The notes under the pieces: generated by a model | Told to the model about the DNA's origin: nothing | Database searches by the model: none | What the model saw: only the letters and a program-made list of their open reading frames with translations | NCBI RefSeq assembly: GCF_020497125.1 | Contig: NC_059072.1 | Coordinates: 302,950,781 to 303,014,780, forward strand | Direction: 5' to 3' | Source of the DNA: Mauremys mutica | Taxonomy: Eukaryota; Chordata; Testudines; Geoemydidae | DNA length: 64,000 nt | Position numbers and translations under genes: made by a program | Shown here: piece after piece, positions 35,130 to 46,604 of the stretch | How the letters are laid out: each line of letters starts with the position of its first letter | Position numbering within the stretch: position 1 is the first letter of the stretch

Positions 35130-36570
35130 CCTGGGGTAGGGCTGCCCCTGTACACTGACTTCATGTATTCTCTAACTCATAGTAGCAAGGATCCAGGAGC
35201 TATGTTATTGGTGAATTTACTGGTTTATTCTTGTATGTTTTTGGAGCAGTTCCTTAGCCACTGGGCATGGCTACTGCATACTCTATTACACATTTCCTTT
35301 ACTTTTTCCTAGAAAATGTATTTATCATTACCCACAGAAGGGAAATCTTGACTCAAGGCTCCTGCTTGGTTCTTTCAGAAAACCACTGTAAGAGGTTACA
35401 AGAACAACATGCCTTTCTGAAACATCCCTGAGGAGTCTCCTCCATTACAGTTTTAATTCTCTTACATCCTGGTCATAGCATCCCAAAGTACTGATAAATT
35501 ATTGAACTTTGTTCCAAACCTGTGATTCCTCCCTCCCTCAGCCCCACCCCCAATTCTCTTATGCTACAGAAAACAATATTTTCATAAAACATTTCCCCTT
35601 TGGACTGAAGTCTGGCCTCTTCTTTTTGGCATATGAAAATAGAGAAGTTGCCCTTTGAGCCACTGCTAGACTATGTGCCAGAACGCTAACAGCAGAGGGT
35701 GTTGAGGTAGCAGCTTTTCAAACAATGTAAGTTACATTAGCAGGAACAGACCATTGAGGTAATTCTTAGAGTGATGTTATGAAGTCAAAGTGTTCTCAGC
35801 TCTTATGTACTGTTTGGAGATTTATTTATTGTTTTTATTTATTTTTTTTGGTTAATGAATTTTACACTGTCCATACTAGGCTCTGCAGGATTACAAACAG
35901 CAGATACGGAGAAACTTCTGTTTTCATTCAACATGAAAATGTAGGGTCCCTTAACATAAATGATTACACCCCCGCTTTTATAAATCTTGTTAACCTCAGT
36001 GGGAATGGCTATCTGTTTAATGTTTCCCTAGACCCAAGTTTCAAGCTACATGTCTGGCCAAGTCTCTCCATACTATTAGGACACACCAAAGTATTTTTGG
36101 ATTTCTTTAGGATTAGAAAGATGCATGTTACCCACCCACAAAGAAGCCCTCTCTTCTGAGGTTCTTCCCTCCCCCATTTCCCCTCCTCCCCCGCAATTTC
36201 TTTACCTATGGAGTCCGTATATTTTACGGTCTTTGCAGAACAATGTTACAAGCACCTAGGCTATTATACAAAGGACTTTTCATGTTTTCTAAAATAGTCT
36301 CGTCACCACACAATATGGTTTAACAATGAGTCACCATTGAATTTCCAAAGCAAGCAAGTCTCCAGCAGTATGAAGCTTGGCTTGGTGTCTTAGAGGCTCA
36401 ACCTTTGTAATCCTCTGCTCTCTCTCTTAAACTGGAATAATGTTATATGTCATTCTAGCTCATTAATGTATTTTGCCTATCATAATGCAGACCTTTTAAA
36501 CACTTTTTAGAACATTTTCATATTGATTTTCATATTGATTTTTTTATTACACTGATCCACATTCACAATG
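35130..36570. other. Unique-looking DNA, no gene seen
   Basis: No coding domain or transposon end recognised. Confidence 0.45.
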
Positions 36571-36579
36571 CCTTATTGC

Positions 36580-36904
36580 CAGGGGCGGCTCCAGGCCCCA
36601 GCACACCAAGCACGTGCTTGGGGCGGCACGCCACGGTGGGCGCTCTGCCGGTCGCCGGGAGGGCGGCAGGCGACTCCAGTGGACCTCCCGCAGGCATGCC
36701 TGCGGAGGGTCCGCTGGTCCCGCAGCTCCGGTGGAGCATCCGCAGGCACGCCTGCGGGAGGTCCACCGGAGACGCGGGACCAGCGGACCCTCCGCAAGCA
36801 TGTCTGCGGGAGGTCCACCGGAGACGCGGGACCAGCAACCGGCAGAGCGCCCCCCGCGGCGTGCCGCCGTGCTTGGGGCGGCAAAATGGCTAGAGCCGCC
36901 CCTG
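36580..36904. mobile_element. hAT-type non-autonomous element (325 bp), CAGGGGCGGCTC family
   Basis: Starts CAGGGGCGGCTCCAGGCCCC and ends AGAGCCGCCCCTG. Perfect 8-bp TSD CTTATTGC at 36572-36579 and 36905-36912. Interior has an 18-base perfect palindrome CCGCAGGCATGCCTGCGG at 36688-36705 and a 52-base tandem repeat around 36752-36836. Long frames on both strands here, up to 222 codons, are artefacts of GC content. Confidence 0.92.
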
Positions 36905-37306
36905 CTTATTGCCCCAGATTTTGTAAGGGCGGATCTTACTCTGAAACCTGGCTCACTTTGCAAAACTGATTGAAAAAAGATGAGATGAGTTTGGGGAGGA
37001 ATTTCAATGAGACTCATAAGTACCGTTACATGCGGCACTAGTTTAAAAGAAAATGGTGCCTGGATCCAAACCAGCCAATGGGCACCCAAACAAAAGAAAG
37101 CTCCCCTTGTCCAACCCAAAGAGTGCTCATTGCACTCCTGTCTCCATGCTGTGCCAGTGATATTCCGGATCCCTAGTTCTAAAGACTCCAGTGTCCTCTT
37201 TTGATGCCCTCCCACACTCCTCTTGAACCCAGGCTTTCTGGTTCCTGGGGGCCCCCAGGAGCCGGACCCTGCTTTAATCCACCTGTGCTCACTCTCTTAG
37301 AACAAT

Positions 37307-37425
37307 CTAGGGTGATCAGATGTCCTGATTTTATAGGGACAGTCCCGATATTTGGGGCTTTGTCTTACATAGGTGCCTATTACCCCCGGCCCCAATTTTT
37401 CACCCTTGCTATCTGGTCACCCTAG
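37307..37425. mobile_element. Short MITE (119 bp), CTAGGGTGATCAGAT family
   Basis: Left end CTAGGGTGATCAGAT, right end ATCTGGTCACCCTAG: inverted repeats with one mismatch over 15 bases. No TSD fixed. Non-coding. Confidence 0.75.
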
Positions 37426-38479
37426 AAGTATCATCAGTGTTAAAACAGCAACTGAAATATGAGGAAGATCCATCTACCTTCAGAAATGGCAAGCAAAATG
37501 ATAGAGACTTAGTATTATACAAAGCTGAGTATGAGACCTGGATCAATTTTCTTGTAATAAAATAATTGGTATTCAGGAAAAAATTTCTGGGCAACAAAAG
37601 AGTGAGCCAAAAACCTAGCGTAAATTGAATGTACACAATCATTGGAACCATTTTATGTTAGTGTCCACAATACTATAAATAATGTATTTAGCTGTATGTG
37701 TATTTTCTTTACTAGTCACACCACTGGAAAAATAATATAACGCTCTGGAATAAAATAAAAGCACTTTTTCTGCAGCTTGCCAAACAGCTACGAGCCTTTC
37801 AAGCAGCAGAGACAACATACAGTAGGGTTGCTATACAACCTAATCAGTGGACTCTGAGAATTGCTTTGTCATTTCCAAATATACAACGATTATTCTGAAT
37901 TGATTGTGTTTTGCATGAGGATGCTTTGACGGGAAGCAGGTGGCCAATGATGACAGCAAACACAGGGTCACCATTAGAAGGAGGTCAATACAAGGGCAGG
38001 CTGCTGATCACAGAGCATTTCATTTCCTCATGACCATTTTAGAAAAAAGACTTTTAACACGGAGAGACAGGAAAGACAGAATAATGTTGTGGTCACAACA
38101 GAGCTACTGAAATTTTATGTTCCAAAAATGTTTGCCTCTTAGTAACACAGTACTAGCTACCTAGCCAGGATAGATTTCTTTGTTTCCCTGATGATTTCAT
38201 TGTAATGAAGTTTCAGATAGAGCGGTGGTATGCTAGAAAGGTCACTCAGAGCTTGATGATTTGGGGAATCTGCATGTACAACTTGGAAATGCTGGATGAT
38301 GCTATGAAGTTGTTCTAATGGTATTGCTATATTTTTAATACCTCTATGTCTATGTGGATTCCACCCTTGCTATCAAACACCAGACCACGTACAGTGGTGG
38401 GTCCTCAGAATTCAACAAATGTCCATTTTTATCCTACCAAATCCCCAAATGCAGAACAAAGCCAAGATGATGTTGATGA

Positions 38480-38940
38480 TGCTAGCCTTTAAAAACCACA
38501 GAGACTGTCTGTGTCAGAGAGAAGACTCACAGACCCAGTCAAGAAATTTTCGGCAGGAGAGGAGAAGAGATGGTAATGCTTTTGTAGCAGGGTGAGCAGA
38601 TTAGCAGCAGAACCAACCAAGATCAGTAGAAGCAAGCAGACCTGGGGAGAGATGGAGGGTGCTCCAAGGCTGAGAAAATAAGCTATGTCCTGTATCAGAA
38701 GGATCAAGGACATCCCCAGCGGACTCTGATCCCTGCCCAAAGAGTGTGCCACAGTGGTAAGGAAACTGAGGCAGGGAAATGCACATAAGGCTTATTATAT
38801 TTGTATAGATCTGTGTATTTTTGTGCTATTAGTAAAGAGCAATGGTGATTTAGAATCCTGTGCAAAGTCTGACTGTGTGATATGTTACACCTATCTCTTG
38901 CCCTCAAAGAGTTAACCTGAGGATCCCAAACATTACACAG
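38480..38940 (+). mobile_element. Possible solo LTR with start of internal region
   Basis: CCTTTAAAAACC-like promoter context near 38490, then a run ending CATTACACAGCTGGAGTTCTG, where a TGG follows a CA end two bases on as in LTR plus primer-binding site (about 38932-38945). No partner LTR or TSD found; tentative. Confidence 0.3.
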
Positions 38941-38944
38941 CTGG

Positions 38945-40310
38945 AGTTCTGGGTGAGGGTGTGCTCAAGCTATGGAGGAACCTGAAGAATCCCAGGGGCT
39001 GGGCAGTTGGACGCGGAGGTCTCAACTTTCAGGAGGAGTGCTAGGCAGAAAATCTGCATCTCAAAAGTGTGCCTAGAGATCGCAAGCCAGGTGCAGCGCC
39101 TGGACTCTGTTTAGACACCCAAGATTTAAAGCACATGAGGGATTCGGCATTTAGATCTCTACAGAGTAGTCTAGTGATGTCAGAGAGAGGGCATTTGACT
39201 AGATCTGTGACAGGGACATTGCAGGAAATTCAGGGGGAACAGTAAAGAGTGGGTTGAGGAGATTTCCCTGTCACTGATGGACTCTGATAACTTTCAGGAT
39301 GCTATTAAAAACTACACCTACCGGAGATGGCTCACCCTTAAGGCTCATCACAATATTTGGAAGAGCAATTTCTTCATGTGTGCAATGGACCAGATTCCAA
39401 CCAATGTCACATGGTTTCCCAAAAGATGATGCCCCCAGGCTTCACAAAAATGCCTTTGCCTCCTTCATTCCTATTTCAAACTATCCAGCTTGAACATTAT
39501 TGACATACTCAGAATATTTTTTTTCAGGAAGAATGTATTGCAACAGATTGCCAGTGCTGGCTCAGCGAGTGAGCAAGCGTATCAGGGCACAAACCCTAAC
39601 AGCTCCCAAGCAGCATGGCTCCTCCCATATGGGAAGGTCCCCAGGCTCAGGAAGTAATGCAGAAAGGAAGTTGGGGTGTCAGCCACACCAGTGGCAGGAG
39701 ATGAGCTCTTCCAGCAATAGGTTGTTCTTTTGTTTAATTAACTAGTGACTGCTGTAATTTTTCTGGAGAATGTGCCCATTTGTGCTAACCACCAATAAAA
39801 AGACAGCAAGGTCACAGAACATTATAAACATTTCCAGTGAAGTGCATTTAACAGACGTTTGTTTGCCAAGTAGAACTACCTTTGTTCTTATGATCCAGAG
39901 AAAATCCCTTTTATTTAAATTTGAAAATATATTGATAGTTTCCCCATTCCCTCCCTTCTGTAAGCTAATGCACCCCAGGCACACAAGGGTTTTTTAGAGA
40001 CTAAGAAAGTTCTGGGGAGAGCACCTTGTTAAACGATTGGCTGTACATCAATGACATGGATACTAAGGTCCTGGAGATACATTTTATCAAAAGCAATGTG
40101 GGGAAGTTCACATTTCCAAAAACATTTTGTCAGGCAGCTCTTACAAACAGAATATTTTCTTTTGGGCAGAAGATCATCACAAACCTAATAATTTAAGAAC
40201 TCTATGAGGCAGTACTACAGTTACTTCCGTTTCATTAGAGTGAGAAGCAAAAAATAAGATGTACCAAAACTCTAGCTCAGAGCATCGAACTTGAGAAGGG
40301 CTCAGTTCCT
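38945..40310. other. Unique-looking DNA, no gene seen
   Basis: No domain recognised. The part to about 39260 may be internal sequence of the putative LTR element. Confidence 0.4.
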
Positions 40311-40314
40311 GAAA

Positions 40315-40380
40315 GGTGCCGAGTGCCCTCAACTTCCACTGATTTTAATGGGAGTTGAGGGGTTTTTTGCCTTTGTAGGA
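40315..40380. repeat. Small palindromic repeat remnant
   Basis: CCCTCAACTTCCA (40326-40338) pairs with GGGAGTTGAGGG (40351-40362) around an AT-rich loop. Confidence 0.5.
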
Positions 40381-40555
40381 TCATGCTCTAAAAAGGAGTT
40401 CCTTTGAGGAGCATGAAGCAGTCCATTGGAACCTACTGTAAGGATCTTACAGAACCATGCAGGATTGTGCCCTAAGGGAAAAAAGAAAAAAAATCATACT
40501 TCAGAGAATACTTTATAATAATACTAAATTTACAAATAATAATTGTAATCATCAT

Positions 40556-40715
40556 TATCAGTACAATTATCCCCATTTTACAGATATGGAAACTGGGACA
40601 CACACAGACATAGACATGTGACTTGTAGAAAGGCACTAGGTGACTCAGTAGCAGAGTAAGGAAGAGAACCCAGAACTTCTGATTTCTGTGTTCTAGTCAC
40701 TAGACTATGCTCCCT
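40556..40715 (-). repeat. MIR-like CORE-SINE remnant
   Basis: Plus-strand sequence ATCCCCATTTTACAGATATG, then GTGACTTGTAGAAAGGCACTAG, AGGAAGAGAACCCAGA, and TTCTAGTCACTAGACTATGC is the reverse complement of the MIR order: box-B-like tRNA part, core, and LINE-related end. It is heavily diverged, as expected of an amniote-wide fossil. Confidence 0.7.
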
Positions 40716-41028
40716 CCAGCTTAAAAACAACAGAGTAATTCTTTTGGAGAGTTCACTCATGGTTATCCCTTATGTTGATAATCATATCACAATACATAGG
40801 AAAGGAAGAGATAAAAAATAATTGAGTATAGAATCATCCCACATGAAAAAGCTGGCCTGTCAGATCAAAGTTGATGTACAGGAATTTCACTTTCCTGTAT
40901 TTTAAGGATCATAACATTGTATTATATAGTAAGTTTTAGCAAGCATATGGCAATAACTGTAATAAGTATGGTATGTAGAACTGATAAATGAAATTGTTTT
41001 TAATTGTTCACTTTATTAATGTAACTTC

Positions 41029-41806
41029 TGTTCACTGTTTGCCATATTGTAATTCAAACCCCATTTTAAAACGCTCACTCCATTTTGTAAAAGCTTCCTC
41101 CAACCTTCATTTTTGCAAACCCTGCTGTAATCTTATTAGTTAGTTTAGATGTGTGAATGAGGTATGTATGGATGATGGAATCAACCTCCAGCCCCAGCCT
41201 GTCCTGATGAAATAAAGTTCAAACCCCACCGGCTGAAGATGCAGACAAGAGCCCCAACAAAGTAAGAAGAGTCCACCCTAAAAAGAAAACGTACAATAGA
41301 AGGAAAATCAAAGACAGATCCGAGGCTGAAAGTCACGCCTGCAATTGACGGGTGATCAATCACCAAACCCAGAGGCAGCGTGACACAGCAAGACCTATAG
41401 ACTCTGGATTCAAACTAAAGCCTACAAAAAAGATGGGTGGAATGGAAGACTTTGAAGGGTAACATTCTGCTGCCAACATGGAAGGACATCGGTACATGTC
41501 CAACAGAGACCCAGCTCGTCGTTGTGCCCGGCTTTCCTGGCCAGTTAGCCGCCACAAGCTACGAACCCAAGCTGCAAAATCAAGCCATGAACTTAAGCTA
41601 TCTTCAGGACTGGTAACTATGCAGCAGCTGCAGAACATCTGATGGATGTGTGGGAATGTGTGTGTGTATAGGTATTAGGTTTAATGTATGTGTATAAGGA
41701 TTAAGATATTAGTTATTGGTCATAAATCAAGTTGTTATCATAATAAATGTGGCATCTTTGTCTTGCCCCCTGAAAAGATACTGTGTAGTTTTATCTGTAC
41801 AACAAG
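41029..41806 (+). mobile_element. Probable solo LTR of an endogenous retrovirus-like element
   Basis: Starts TGTTCACTGTTTGCC and ends CTGTACAACA (TG...CA, short TGTT/AACA inverted repeat). A polyadenylation signal AATAAA is at 41742-41747, followed by a T-rich region as in R/U5. No viral coding sequence is present on either side. The TSD was not found, so the exact limits may be off by a few bases. Confidence 0.55.
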
Positions 41807-41809
41807 TAT

Positions 41810-42890
41810 GTTGACCAGTAATGGTATAAGTGTTCCTAATTATTAGATCTTAGACACAAATATTCTAATACTGTTAATTTTTGTTTTGTTTACTTTCCAT
41901 TTTTCAAACTGATTGCTGTTATTTGTTTTGTTTTTTGAGCTGCATACTCCTGTCCTGCAAACCATGTATGCACCAAGGGGGAAAAGACCGATGAATCTCA
42001 AAATAAGTCATTAAAATGGAAAATACAAGTTCTGCATACTTCGTGTTCAACAGAGAGAAATTGTTGTTGTCTGATGCAAAATAAAACAGGCCCTTGAACT
42101 TTAAAGTCAGTGACAAAAGAATTTAAGAAATGACTTGAATACTAAAAAGTTATTGTTGAGTTAGTCCTTTTTCAGATGGATTAAGAGAGAATATGCAATA
42201 TTACCCTAATTAGTTAGGAAAAGTATGAAAAGAAGAATTATTTGCATGCTATTTAGATTCAACAGATGGTTGGCTACACTGTTGATATCTAATGTGTCAC
42301 ACTCATGACAGTGAAAGGAGAGGACCTGTACACCCTTTGAAAATTAATACAGTTAAAAAAAGAAAAAGTAAACGCTACAGTCCTTTATCTAGTCAGTGAT
42401 GTCTAACCTATACTAGATGGCCCCTTGGATGCCTAATTTTCCTTTTTATCGCCAGGTTATAGAAGCTCTGCTGGAAAAGGCATCAAGTTAACTTTTTTGA
42501 GTCTAGACCTATCTACTCAATTGATTCAGCCAAGGATTTAATGCCAAAAAGGAAATAGTAGGTAAGCATGAAAGCCAAAGTAATATATCACTGCTATCTT
42601 TTCAACAGATAAGCATTTCCTTGTTTGAACAAATACACATTATAGTACATGAAGCCAAAAATGTTTTGTTTTTGTTCTTTTAACAGCACATCTTCTGTGG
42701 GACTTCCATGTAACCAGACTTCAGAAAACACTCAGTTATAAAGGTTTAGGTGCACATAGTGTAGTATTAGCTTATTGGATCAAAATCAGCCAATATTCAA
42801 GTTTCACTGTTAGATACTAACCCAGGGGCTAGGGACTGTCATTTGCTTGTTGTCTGGTGTGGCTCATGACTATGGGTGTCAACCTCAGGA
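41810..42890. other. AT-rich unique-looking DNA, no gene seen
   Basis: No coding domain or transposon end recognised. Confidence 0.45.
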
Positions 42891-42891
42891 G

Positions 42892-43027
42892 CAGGGGTGC
42901 TGGAACAATTTGTATAGTGAGGGTGCTGGGAGCCATTGAACCAAATTGTAAACCCTGTATATAATGGAAACCACTTCAAGCCAGGGGTGCAGCAGCACCC
43001 TTAGCACCCCTAGTTCCAGCACCTTTG
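42892..43027. mobile_element. hAT-type MITE (136 bp), CAGGGGTGCTGGAAC family
   Basis: Starts CAGGGGTGCTGGAAC and ends TAGTTCCAGCACCTTTG. Flanked by CTCAGGAG (42884-42891) and CTCAGGGG (43028-43035), an 8-bp TSD with one mismatch. Non-coding. Confidence 0.82.
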
Positions 43028-43035
43028 CTCAGGGG

Positions 43036-44262
43036 AGACTGTCATGTAGCAGGGCAGAGACCCCAAACTGGTTGTCTGTTCTATCACTAGATTTTACCAA
43101 CCCAGTAACAAACAAGAACTCCTGAAGCACTATAATAGTCGTACTGAGGATTCACAGACAGTCCCCTTGGGCACTCCAGTATGTCTTGCCACCCAGGCAA
43201 GCTGGACTTAGTGCTAGCTGGTTGCTATACACCAGGGGTCAGCAACCTCTGGCACGTGGCTCGCCAGGGTAAGCACCCTGACGGGACGGTCCAGTTTGTT
43301 TACCTGTCACATCGGCAGGTTCTGCCAATCGCGGCTCCCACTGGCCGCAATTCGCTGTTCCAGGCCAATCAGGAAGCCGCAGCCAGCACATCCCTCGGCC
43401 CCCACTGCTTCCCGCAGCTCACATTGGCCTGGGACGGCGAACTGCGGCCAGTGGGAGCCACGATCGGCCGAATTTGCCGACGCGGCAGGTAAACAAACTG
43501 GCCCGCTTACCCTGGCGAGCCACGTGCCAGAGGTTGCCGACCCCTGCTATACACCAAAAATCACAAAATATTCAGGTTGCTCTCAGTCCCAAGAGACCAG
43601 TCATTTACCCCAGGTCAATCTGTACCTTAGATCTCTCACCAAAAACAATACTTGTAACCAGTTCTGTAATAAACTAACTAAAGATTTATTAACTAGGAAA
43701 AAGAAATGAGAAAGTTATTACAAGGTTAAAGCAAGCAAGCATAGATAAACAAATGAGTTACAGTCTATGATTTTAAAAGGTGACAGAGTTGTAGCAATAT
43801 GTCAGCTCTGAATGTCCTTAGGGCTAACCTAGGTTGACCGAGGGGGATCTCTGCTTCTGTTCTGTAGCTCCAGCCCCATGAGAGTCCAAACAGCAGAAGA
43901 GAGATGAAAAATTTTCTTGACAGTTATCTTTGTTTCCTTCTTCCAGAATTCAAGTTGAGGGGACGAGCCCTTTCGCATGTAGCCTCTTCATGGGCATGAC
44001 AGGGAAATCAAAGTCTTTGTATTGAGATGTCCCACAATGGCCCATTTAGTTTTGATGGGCCTTTTTTGATGGTTAGGAGACAATCCCTTCTGACTGGGTT
44101 CTCAGTTTCAGAGCGAATACTTTTTACTGTCATAAAGCAAAAACTTAAATATTATCTTATAGCATTTGATAAAGAAATTATAATTGAGAGCAATTTACAA
44201 GCACTTCATGAAATCTAAACACATTGTTGTAAGTCCAATACCCATTTTAACCATACTAACAC
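43036..44262. repeat. Long interspersed repeat segment, unclassified, split by a hAT element
   Basis: The sequence on the two sides of the nested hAT element (to 43232 and from 43547) appears to be one continuous repeat that I recall as frequent in turtle sequence; the hAT TSD shows the two sides were once joined. It ends about 44262, where CR1 sequence begins. No coding domain is recognised. Class is unknown to me. Confidence 0.4.
43233..43546. mobile_element. hAT-type non-autonomous element (314 bp), CAGGGGTCAGCAACC family
   Basis: Left end CAGGGGTCAGCAACCTCTGG and right end CCAGAGGTTGCCGACCCCTG are inverted repeats with one mismatch, extending about 40 bases. Perfect 8-bp TSD CTATACAC at 43225-43232 and 43547-43554. 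Same family as 61646-61978. Non-coding. Confidence 0.93.
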
Positions 44263-44265
44263 AGG

Positions 44266-45298
44266 TGAGGTGGCAAAATTTGCAGATGATACAAAACTAC
44301 TTGAGATAATTAAGTCCAAGGCAGACTGCAAAGAGCTACAAAAGGATCTCACAAAACTGCGTGACTGGGCAACAAAATGGCAGATTAAATTCAATGTTGA
44401 TTAATTGCAAAGTAATGCACAATGGAAAACATAATCTCATGATTAATTAACTTAATTAACATATAAAATAATGGGGTCTAAATTAGTTGTTACTATTCAA
44501 AAAAGAGATCTTGGAGTCACTGTGGATAGTTTTCTGAAAACATCCACTCAATGTGCAGCGGCAGTCAAAAAAGGGAACAGAATGTTATGAGTCATTAAGA
44601 ATGGGACAGATAAGAAGACAGAAAATATCATATTGCCTCTTTATAAATCCATGGTACGCCCACATCTTGAATACTGTGTGCAGATGTGGTCACCCCATAT
44701 CGAAAAAGATATATTGGAAATGGAAAAGCTTCAGAAAAGGGCAACAAAGATGATGAGGGGTATGAAACGGCTTCCGTATGAGGAGAGATTAATAAGATTG
44801 GGACTTTTCATCTTGGAAAAGAGACAACTAATGGGGGATATGATAGAGGTCTATCCACCATGACTGGTGTGGAGAAAGTAAATAAGGAAGTGATATTTAC
44901 TCCTTCTTATAACATAAGAACTAGGGGTCACAAATGAAATTAATAGGCAGCAGGTTTAAAACAAACAAAAGGAAGTATTTCTTCACACAACACACAGTCA
45001 ACCTGTGAAACTCTTTGCCAGAGGATGTTGTTAAGGCCAAGACTATAACAGGGTTCAAAAAAGAACTAGATAAATTCATGGAGGATAGGTCCATCAATGG
45101 CTATTAGCCTGGATGGGCATGGATGGTATCCCTAGCCTCCGTTTGCAGAAGCTGGGAATGAGCGATGGAGAATGGATCACTTGATGATTACCTGTTCATT
45201 CCCTCTGGGGCACCTGGCATTGGCCACTGTTGGAAGACAGGATACTGGGCTAAATAGACCTTTGGTCTGACCAGGATGGCCATTCTTACATACTTATG
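44266..45298 (+). mobile_element. CR1 LINE, 5'-truncated, plus strand
   Basis: Begins inside ORF2 with GAGGTGGCAAAATTTGCAGA, encoding [18 protein letters not shown], so the catalytic FADD is readable here. Coding traces continue ([40 protein letters not shown]) with stops, and the 3' end ATGGCCATTCTTAC lies at about 45285. It is the same family as 19314-22393, in the opposite orientation. Confidence 0.92.
44633..44863 (+). pseudogene. CR1 ORF2 C-terminal fragment
   Basis: Open piece of 76 codons starting MPLYKSMVRPHLEYCVQMWS, then [20 protein letters not shown] and [20 protein letters not shown]. This is the conserved C-terminal block of CR1 ORF2 after the thumb. It ends at a stop in YPP. 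Upstream frames carry the FADD block with in-frame stops such as one after NFVD-like FNVD at about 44402. Confidence 0.8.
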
Positions 45299-45299
45299 C

Positions 45300-46250
45300 G
45301 AAACAGACTGGTTTCTAACAATGAATCTGTCAGTGCTCGGCTAAGGCCTAAAACCTTGGCAAGAGCTGGCACCTGGTCAGCCAGTGTCACAGGGTGATTC
45401 ACTGGCTACAGGTCTGACAAAGTATCTCTGGCTTGATAATCCGTGCTGCACCTTGGTAAAGTCAATGGGGAGATTGGTTTGGCTAAAAGAGTCACAGCCC
45501 TGCAAACCTGAACAGAAGCGGGCTAAGAATGACAGATGGTAGGTACACGCCGGGGCAACATCCACTAATAAAAGGAAGATGCTCTTCATTCACTTTTAAT
45601 CCTTCTTTATTTCCTTCAGATTTTGATAAGGATAATGCAAATTAATGTCTGCAGAAAGTGATGCAAATAAGAGAGTTACAAACTGTAATTTAAAAGGACA
45701 AACAGCGGTATGCCTGATGTCCATAGTGTAAAAAAGGTACATAATCTATTTTGTCTATTGCTTGCTTTAATACAAAGAAATTTAGTTCCTACTGGGAGAA
45801 TTTATTGCTGCAGGTTCCCTACCAATTTAGGACTGCAGTGTTTACCTTTCCCTGTGAGCAGGCAGAGAAACAATAGTATATTGTGTAAATACAGTGGGGA
45901 CATGGATTAATTTCAAACCCATCACGTAATCTTATGAGATTTCCCACGAGATCTCCTAACAGGTTGCAGCACTGTGAGCCATTATTTCCATATTTATTGG
46001 AAATAACATCTGAGCTAAGGCAATGCACAATATTCCCAATGCAAGCTCTCATGATGAGAATGAAATTAACTATTATTGAGGTAAGTGCTGAGGGGTTTTG
46101 GGTTTTTTGTTTTTTTTCTGGAATCGTAAAACATTTACCCCAAATAACTACATATTCCCTTAAAGCTGTTGTGATACAGTATATTGTGTAACATTTTAAT
46201 TTGGGGCTTTTTGAAAAGATGACTTTTGATCTGAAAACCCCCACTGAAAT
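45300..46250. other. Unique-looking DNA, no gene seen
   Basis: No domain recognised in the open frames here, such as 45819-46244 minus. Confidence 0.4.
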
Positions 46251-46255
46251 AACTG

Positions 46256-46357
46256 GGCTTGATTCTGATCTCTCTTGTACTATAAAACTGGCGCAACTCC
46301 ACTAATTTTAATTGAGTTATTCCAGATTTATGCTAGTGTGAGATCAGAACCAGATCC
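46256..46357. repeat. Palindromic MITE
   Basis: GGCTTGATTCTGATCTCTC on the left pairs with GTGAGATCAGAACCAGATCC on the right, and inside it CAACTCCACT pairs with AATTGAGTTA. Related in plan to 8925-8983. Confidence 0.65.
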
Positions 46358-46494
46358 ATTTTATGGCACTAATTGTGCAAAGACCTTTCAAGATGCAAAT
46401 ATTGACACGATAAACCTTAATTAAAATGACTGTGTTCTACAGTGCTGTATGCTACAGAATATACTTTAAAAAGCTTTATTATATATTCAATATT

Positions 46495-46600
46495 GCAGGA
46501 CTCAGAGGCCCCATTGTACTAGCTACTGTACAAATACAAAGAAATACAGTGTCTCAGTGCAAAAGAGTTTACAAGCCTACTGCTGCATTATTTAGTGGAA
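46495..46600 (-). repeat. Family A interspersed repeat fragment
   Basis: GGCCCCATTGTACTAGCTAC, then TGTACAAATACAAAG and AAAGAGTTTACAAGCCTAC: the reverse complement of 34135-34215 in order. Confidence 0.55.
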
Positions 46601-46604
46601 TGTG

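Noticed and set aside
36547..37215. Longest open frame in the window apart from the PLE (222 codons, minus strand)
   Set aside because: It runs through the GC-rich hAT element 36580-36904 and on into unrelated flank. It has no domain, and several frames on both strands are open there, which is typical of GC-rich repeats.
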